Shown here: positions 1 to 4,377 of the stretch, piece after piece
How the letters are laid out: each line of letters begins with the position of its first letter
How positions within the stretch are numbered: position 1 is the stretch's first letter
NCBI GenBank assembly: GCA_017616925.1
Contig: JAFZXG010000010.1
Location: 1-7,094, forward strand
Length of the DNA stretch: 7,094 nucleotides
Reading direction: 5' to 3'
DNA from: Clostridia bacterium
GTDB lineage: Bacteria; Bacillota; Clostridia; Christensenellales; Borkfalkiaceae
Notes under the pieces: model-generated
Told to the model about the DNA's origin: nothing
Database searches by the model: none
Seen by the model: only the letters and a program-made list of their open reading frames with translations
Translations under genes and position numbers: made by a program

Positions 1-1599
1 ACTCAACTCTACGTGCATAACTTTGCGGCAGGTTACGGTACGGAATATCTTTACGCGTTAAAGGACAGATTCGAAGCGGAATATGCGGAAGTCGTTTTTG
101 ATCCGAACAATCCTTCGAAGAAGGGAGTTCAGATAATGATCGACGGAGATACCACGAGCGTTCAGCAAAAAATAGCGACGTCTAATTTCGATATATTTTT
201 CGCGGGGATAAATTACGTTCCCGATCTCGTTTCGCAGAACGTTCTTCTTGATATAACCGAATGGATCACCGAACCGCTTACAGAATTCGGCGAAGGAAGA
301 TCGATCGAAGACAAGATGTCGGATCCGCAGAAAGATTATCTGTGCATTAACGGTAAGTATTACGCCGTTCCGCATTATTTTGATACGTCGGGGGTGATTT
401 ACGATATCGATCTTTTTAACGAATATAACTTGTTTTTAGCCAAGAACGGTTGTCCGAGTGAAGCGTACGTATCTGGCGGGAGTTTCGACGGCGAATATAT
501 TTTCACCGATTCCGAAGACGATTTATCGGCAGGGGCAGATGGGAAATACGGTACGGTGGACGACGGACTTCCCGCGACTTACAAAGAATTTTACGCGCTT
601 TGCGATCAGATGGTTTCCGTAAGCGTCGTTCCGTTCATATGGCCCGGTAAATATATGGATATGCATACTACTTACCTGATGGAAAGTCTGAAAGCGGAAG
701 CCGATGGATTCGACGATTTAATGCTTAATTTCACGTTCGACGGCGAAGCGCAAACGCTTATCGACGTAAGTGCCGACGGAACAATAACCGAAAAAGCGAC
801 GGCCGCCATCGACAGCGCAAACGGTTACAGACTTTACGAACAGGCAAGTTTATATTATGCGGTAAAATTTGTTGAAACGATATTGAAAAACAATTATTAC
901 GAAACGAATTACTGTCTTGATACCACGACGCATCTTCAGGCGCAGGAACACTTTATAAGAAGTAATTTCGACAGTTACTATCAAAAGCCTATCGCCATGC
1001 TTCTGGACGGTATATGGTGGGAAAACGAAGCGACCGCCGCGTTTGAAAGGATGGCGAACGTCTATCCCGGGACGAGTAAAACGGATAGAAATTTCGGCTT
1101 TATGCCCATGCCAAAACCCACGCAAGAACAGGTAGGCGAAAATCATACCGTTTTGGCGGGCGGACACAGTTTTATTTTCGTAAACAAGAAAACCGGAAAC
1201 GATCCCGTAAAACTTAATCTTGCGAAAACGTTTTTACAATATGCATGCACGGACGTTTCGCTAAACGAGTTTACGAAGATCACGGGAACGCCCAAGGCGC
1301 TGAACTATACGTTAAGCGACGATACGAGAAGTTCCATGTCGAGTTTTACAAAAGGCGTATGGGATTATATCAGCGACGAAAAAACAGATGTAGCGCTGCC
1401 GCTTTCGAGCAACGTTATGTTCGTATCCAACGAAGTAAAATTCAGTATCGAGAATAAATTTGCGATAAACCCTTACGGAAGCGTGGTTTTAAGCGTCGTT
1501 CGCGACAACGTAACGGCGGAACGGATATTCAATAATATGAGAGCCGTTTATAATCAGGAATACTGGAATTTAAACTACGGCTCCTATTTCAACAAATGA
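1..1599 (+). CDS. ABC transporter extracellular solute-binding protein (SBP_bac_1-like, sugar type), 5'-truncated by the window
   Basis: This is the substrate-capturing lipoprotein-type component of a CUT1-like sugar ABC importer, acting outside the membrane. The frame is open from base 1 (T-Q-L-Y-V-H-N-F), and 532 codons are visible before the TGA at 1597. The true start, signal peptide and any lipobox lie upstream; the GTG at 13 is internal. Family-like features, in window codons, are FAAGYGTEYLYALKDRFE (8-25, first strand and helix), TSGVIYDIDLFNEYNL (129-144, the usual 'YN-x-x-LF' element), LPATYKEFYALCDQM (190-204), KPIAMLLDGIWWENEA (329-344), NFGFMPMP (364-371) and AGGHSFIF followed by the helix KLNLAKTFLQYA (386-415). 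An acidic glycine-rich insertion at codons about 170-190 carries GADGKYGTVDDG. Two permease genes follow at once, which supports the role. The solute cannot be read from sequence; an oligosaccharide is the default inference. The protein is long for the family (over 530 residues against about 400-450). Confidence 0.9.
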   Translation, partial: TQLYVHNFAAGYGTEYLYALKDRFEAEYAEVVFDPNNPSKKGVQIMIDGDTTSVQQKIATSNFDIFFAGINYVPDLVSQNVLLDITEWITEPLTEFGEGRSIEDKMSDPQKDYLCINGKYYAVPHYFDTSGVIYDIDLFNEYNLFLAKNGCPSEAYVSGGSFDGEYIFTDSEDDLSAGADGKYGTVDDGLPATYKEFYALCDQMVSVSVVPFIWPGKYMDMHTTYLMESLKAEADGFDDLMLNFTFDGEAQTLIDVSADGTITEKATAAIDSANGYRLYEQASLYYAVKFVETILKNNYYETNYCLDTTTHLQAQEHFIRSNFDSYYQKPIAMLLDGIWWENEATAAFERMANVYPGTSKTDRNFGFMPMPKPTQEQVGENHTVLAGGHSFIFVNKKTGNDPVKLNLAKTFLQYACTDVSLNEFTKITGTPKALNYTLSDDTRSSMSSFTKGVWDYISDEKTDVALPLSSNVMFVSNEVKFSIENKFAINPYGSVVLSVVRDNVTAERIFNNMRAVYNQEYWNLNYGSYFNK

Positions 1600-1610
1600 T
1601 TTTATTTTAC

Positions 1611-1616
1611 GGGGAT
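1611..1616 (+). promoter_or_regulatory. Weak ribosome binding site for the first permease
   Basis: GGGGAT lies about 8 bases before the ATG at 1625, in a 25-base spacer after the binding-protein stop. It matches the anti-Shine-Dalgarno only partly and is clearly weaker than the sites of the later genes. Weak initiation here would fit lower expression of membrane permeases than of the binding protein, but this is inference. No hairpin is seen in the spacer. Confidence 0.35.
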
Positions 1617-1624
1617 ATAATCAG

Positions 1625-2566
1625 ATGACCGACGAAACACACATTTCAAAATTCAAAAACATTTTCAAAGGCAGAAAATTCAAAAGGAACGCTTTTTACG
1701 TGCTTATGATGACTTTTCCCGTCGTTCACTTTATTATTTTCTATATAGTCGTCAATTTCAATTCGTTTTTCCTTGCTTTCAGGGAATATACGCTTTCCGA
1801 CGGCACGATGACGTGGCAATACTCGCTAAAACATTTTCAGACGATTTTTTACGAACTGACGCACAGTCCGCAGAATATTACGATGGGCTATATGTTCCGT
1901 AATTCGTTTCTGGTATTTGCTTTTGAGATTTTGATCATCGTCCCTTTAAGCATTATTTTTTCGTTCTATATCTATAAAAAGCTGCCGTTTGCAAAACTGT
2001 TCAAGGTAATAATATTTATACCGTCTATAATTACCGTACTCGCACTCGCCATAGTTTATAACGCTACCGTAAATAACGTTCTTCCGAGCGTATTCGGCTG
2101 TGAAAAATTCCTTTTGGAACTATATCCCGACAGAGTGTTCGGCGCGCTGATGGTGTTTACTCTTATGATAAGTTTCGGTGTGAATATCATTATGTACACG
2201 AGTACGATGAGTAGTATAGATCAGTCTTTGGTAGAAGCGGCTAAAATCGACGGTGCGGGTTTAGGTAAGGAGTTTTTCAATATTACTCTTCCCGCGTGTT
2301 ATTCCACGATTTCGGTGTTTATCGTCGTTTCGATTGCAGGGATGTTCGTAAATCAATTACACGCCCACGCGTTTTTCGGATCCGGGTTAGAAGTTAAACT
2401 CCGTACGGTAGGGTATTTTTTATTCGTTGAAACGTTAAAAGCGGGAACTTCCATAACTCAATACGGATATTTGTCTGCGTGGGGACTTCTGCTGTCGGCG
2501 ATAGTGATCCCGCTTACTTTTACGGTGCGGTGGGTACTGAAAAAAATAGGACCGAGTGAGGATTAG
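1625..2566 (+). CDS. Sugar ABC transporter permease, MalF/UgpA-like
   Basis: This is one of two transmembrane subunits of a binding-protein-dependent importer (BPD_transp_1 family), in the cytoplasmic membrane. The 313-residue product has a basic cytoplasmic start and six likely membrane segments at about 23-50, 93-117, 125-147, 171-195, 227-246 and 283-305. The diagnostic EAA loop, which docks with the ATPase, is EAAKIDGAGLGKEFFNITLP (204-223) and matches the family pattern EAA-x3-G-A-x6-I-x-LP. Length is normal for this subfamily. The ATG at 1625 is chosen because the next methionines (28-29) fall inside the first membrane segment. It lies 25 bases after the binding-protein gene. Its stop is separated by a single base from the second permease's start, so the two are probably translationally coupled. 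Assignment to the first (MalF-like) permease rests on gene order and general similarity; the transported solute is unknown. Confidence 0.93.
   Translation: MTDETHISKFKNIFKGRKFKRNAFYVLMMTFPVVHFIIFYIVVNFNSFFLAFREYTLSDGTMTWQYSLKHFQTIFYELTHSPQNITMGYMFRNSFLVFAFEILIIVPLSIIFSFYIYKKLPFAKLFKVIIFIPSIITVLALAIVYNATVNNVLPSVFGCEKFLLELYPDRVFGALMVFTLMISFGVNIIMYTSTMSSIDQSLVEAAKIDGAGLGKEFFNITLPACYSTISVFIVVSIAGMFVNQLHAHAFFGSGLEVKLRTVGYFLFVETLKAGTSITQYGYLSAWGLLLSAIVIPLTFTVRWVLKKIGPSED
2556..2561 (+). promoter_or_regulatory. Ribosome binding site deciding the start of the second permease
   Basis: GTGAGG sits inside the last codons of the first permease, six bases before the ATG at 2568. Its GTG could also be read as an in-frame start, but that start would lack any upstream Shine-Dalgarno at useful spacing. 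The motif is better explained as the binding site for the ATG. Confidence 0.6.
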
Positions 2567-2567
2567 T

Positions 2568-3461
2568 ATGAAAAAGAAAAACGGAAAGAAATATTCGGAT
2601 ATAAACGTAGTCATGGCAATTATAGGCGTTATTTTAGGGCTGTTCTGTCTCTTGCTTATCGGAATAATGTTTTTTGCGATAGCGTCTTCGTTTAACGACG
2701 TAATGAATTTTAATCGCAATCCGCTTAATATGTTTTCGACTTTCAAGACCGAAAACTATTCCAACGTATTCTTATATATGCAGATAAGAAAGACCATAGG
2801 CGGCAGGCAGTTTTATATCAAAGCGCCCGAAATGTATCTTAATTCGGTATTGTTCTCGGTCGGCGCGGCGTTTTCTGCGGTTATTGTTATGTGTACGACT
2901 GCGTATATGTGCGCTAAGTACAGAAACTGGTTTTCAAAACTGATAAGCGGCATCGTTATAGTTACGATGATAGTTCCCATCATAGGGAATACGCCGTCGG
3001 CGTTGGATATTTCGATCAAACTCGGTTTGTATAACAAAATATACGGTATGTGTATAATGAAAGCCAGTTTTCTGGGAATGTATTTTCTGATATTTATCGC
3101 GGCGTTTAACGGTATTCCCGACGATTTCGGCGAAGCCGCGCAAATCGACGGCGCTTCACAGTTTTATACGTACGTGCTTATTTATCTGCCGCTCGTCAGA
3201 AATATGTTTTTCACTATGATTATTCTTAATTTTATAGGCAACTGGAACGATTATCAGGGACCGATGCTGTTTATGCCGGATAAGCCGACCATTTCTTTCG
3301 GTCTATTTTATCTTACCCAGTATCCCGATAACAGGTTTAACGGCAATACGCCGCTGTTTTTGGCGGCGTCGATACTCGTGGCGTTTCCCACGATCCTGCT
3401 GTTCTGTGCGTTCCACGACAGATTACTCGGGAATTTGAGTATGGGCGGTATTAAAGGCTAA
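2568..3461 (+). CDS. Sugar ABC transporter permease, MalG/UgpE-like
   Basis: This is the second membrane subunit of the importer, pairing with the upstream permease to form the translocation channel. From the ATG at 2568 it has 297 residues: a lysine-rich start, then likely membrane segments at about 13-40, 92-114, 124-145, 158-181, 211-229 and 263-283. The EAA loop is EAAQIDGASQFYTYVLIYLP (189-208), preceded by the typical IPDDFG. The C-terminus, GNLSMGGIKG, matches the MalG-type ending (G-x-x-x-x-G-G-x-K-G). The ATG is preferred to the GTG at 2556 because GTGAGG is well placed as its ribosome binding site and MKKK is a normal start. No ATP-binding subunit follows. The next genes encode surface proteins, so energy presumably comes from a shared MsmX/MalK-like ATPase elsewhere, as is common for CUT1 systems in Bacillota (known of the family, inferred here). 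Confidence 0.93.
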   Translation: MKKKNGKKYSDINVVMAIIGVILGLFCLLLIGIMFFAIASSFNDVMNFNRNPLNMFSTFKTENYSNVFLYMQIRKTIGGRQFYIKAPEMYLNSVLFSVGAAFSAVIVMCTTAYMCAKYRNWFSKLISGIVIVTMIVPIIGNTPSALDISIKLGLYNKIYGMCIMKASFLGMYFLIFIAAFNGIPDDFGEAAQIDGASQFYTYVLIYLPLVRNMFFTMIILNFIGNWNDYQGPMLFMPDKPTISFGLFYLTQYPDNRFNGNTPLFLAASILVAFPTILLFCAFHDRLLGNLSMGGIKG

Positions 3462-3482
3462 AAAAACGAAAAACAATAAAAA

Positions 3483-3487
3483 AGGAG
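3483..3487 (+). promoter_or_regulatory. Strong ribosome binding site for the Ig-domain lipoprotein
   Basis: AGGAG lies six bases before the ATG at 3494, at the end of a 32-base A-rich spacer. The spacer has no hairpin and no convincing -10/-35 pair, so transcription probably reads through from the permeases. The site is much stronger than the one before the first permease, so this lipoprotein may be translated more heavily. Confidence 0.75.
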
Positions 3488-3493
3488 ATAGTT

Positions 3494-4366
3494 ATGTACA
3501 AAAAATTGACAGGTTTGGTTTTGGCTTTATTGCTTGTCGTCTCGTTCGCATACGGGTGCGGGGGTAACGGCGGATCACAGTCGGAGACCGACACGTCGGG
3601 TTATACTTTAAGCGCGCAAGCGTTAAGCATTGAAATAGGCGATCGCGCGCAGTTGTCCGTTATAGGTAAAAACGTGGACGCGTCAGCGGTAGAGTGGGAA
3701 AGCGGAAATCACCTTAAAGCAAGCGTACAGGGTGGGCTTGTAACGGGCGTTTCGGAAGGCAGGACGTTAATAATCGCAAGATACGGCGGTAGTGAACTGT
3801 ATTGCGTGGTTACCGTATTACCGATCAACACCGCAGTTCCCGTGCTTATGTTAGATACCGAAGATCTTATCATGCTTAAAGGCAGTCAGGCAAACAGGGT
3901 CGCATTCGTTAAATACGACGGCAATCCCGTTTCGGCGGAGATAACTTACTTTAGTTCCGACGAAAACGTCGTTACCGTTGACGGCGGGATAATAACAGCG
4001 CGGGGAGTGGGTACGGCTACAGTAACCGTAACTTCTTCGTATAAAAATGTCAATCTATACGAAACCATAGAAGTCAGTGTAAACGATTTTCTTATTCTGT
4101 TCGACGAATACGAGTTTACTCTCGGATTAAATCAGTCCAAAGTTCTGGAAGGAAAACTATGGACGGTGGATAACGGGATAGTTTCGGGCGCGGCATTTAC
4201 TTACGGACTTAACGACGAATCGGATTCTTCCTACGTAAATATAGACGGCGCGACCATTACGGTAACGGCGTTACCGTCCGAAGACAAAACCGTCGGAATT
4301 ATAGTGAATTGCAGCGCGGGCAGCAAGGTTTACACCGACTTGTTACAACTTAAAATTGCAGGTTAA
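3494..4366 (+). CDS. Surface lipoprotein built of Ig-like (BIG_2-like) domains
   Basis: The 290-residue product has a lipoprotein signal peptide: basic MYKK, a hydrophobic stretch at 5-17, then FAYG before Cys22, followed by a Gly/Ser-rich tether (23-36). The lipobox fits the loose lipoprotein pattern although Tyr at -2 is not the common residue. The rest is beta-rich and divides into three modules. Module 1 (about 37-110) and module 2 (about 116-197) show the BIG_2 signature: VEWESGNH then GGLVTGVSEGRTLIIARYG, and ITYFSSDENVVTVDGG then IITARGVGTATVTVT. Module 3 (about 199-290) has the same strand pattern but is divergent. No catalytic motif or membrane anchor beyond the lipid site is seen. 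BIG_2 domains are known from adhesins and glycan-binding surface proteins. Here the protein probably sits on the outer membrane face beside the importer, perhaps as an accessory binding or scaffolding protein; that role is inference. Confidence 0.87.
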   Translation: MYKKLTGLVLALLLVVSFAYGCGGNGGSQSETDTSGYTLSAQALSIEIGDRAQLSVIGKNVDASAVEWESGNHLKASVQGGLVTGVSEGRTLIIARYGGSELYCVVTVLPINTAVPVLMLDTEDLIMLKGSQANRVAFVKYDGNPVSAEITYFSSDENVVTVDGGIITARGVGTATVTVTSSYKNVNLYETIEVSVNDFLILFDEYEFTLGLNQSKVLEGKLWTVDNGIVSGAAFTYGLNDESDSSYVNIDGATITVTALPSEDKTVGIIVNCSAGSKVYTDLLQLKIAG

Positions 4367-4371
4367 AGGAG
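4367..4371 (+). promoter_or_regulatory. Strong ribosome binding site for the giant modular protein
   Basis: AGGAG begins directly after the lipoprotein stop (TAA, 4364-4366), six bases before the ATG at 4378. A second ATG follows at 4381; the spacing (six against nine bases) favours the first. The 11-base spacer leaves no room for a promoter or terminator, so the two surface-protein genes are almost certainly cotranscribed. Confidence 0.75.
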
Positions 4372-4377
4372 AGAAAA

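Noticed and set aside
13..15. GTG as the start of the solute-binding protein
   Set aside because: The same frame is open upstream to base 1 with a family-like strand (TQLYVHNF), there is no ribosome binding site, and starting here would remove the signal peptide. The gene simply enters from upstream.
850..1167. Minus-strand open frame inside the solute-binding protein gene
   Set aside because: It is antisense to a well-supported gene, is rich in Arg and Phe/Ile from the complement of its codons, and shows no domain pattern.
1245..1457. Plus-strand open frame in another frame of the solute-binding protein gene
   Set aside because: It lies wholly inside the conserved C-terminal part of the binding protein, and its product is a low-complexity, Arg/Tyr/Lys-rich peptide with no recognisable motif.
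3462..3493. Possible terminator or internal promoter between the second permease and the lipoprotein
   Set aside because: The spacer is A-rich but has no inverted repeat, no T-run on the + strand and no paired -35/-10 boxes. It is best read as a short operon spacer with a ribosome binding site.
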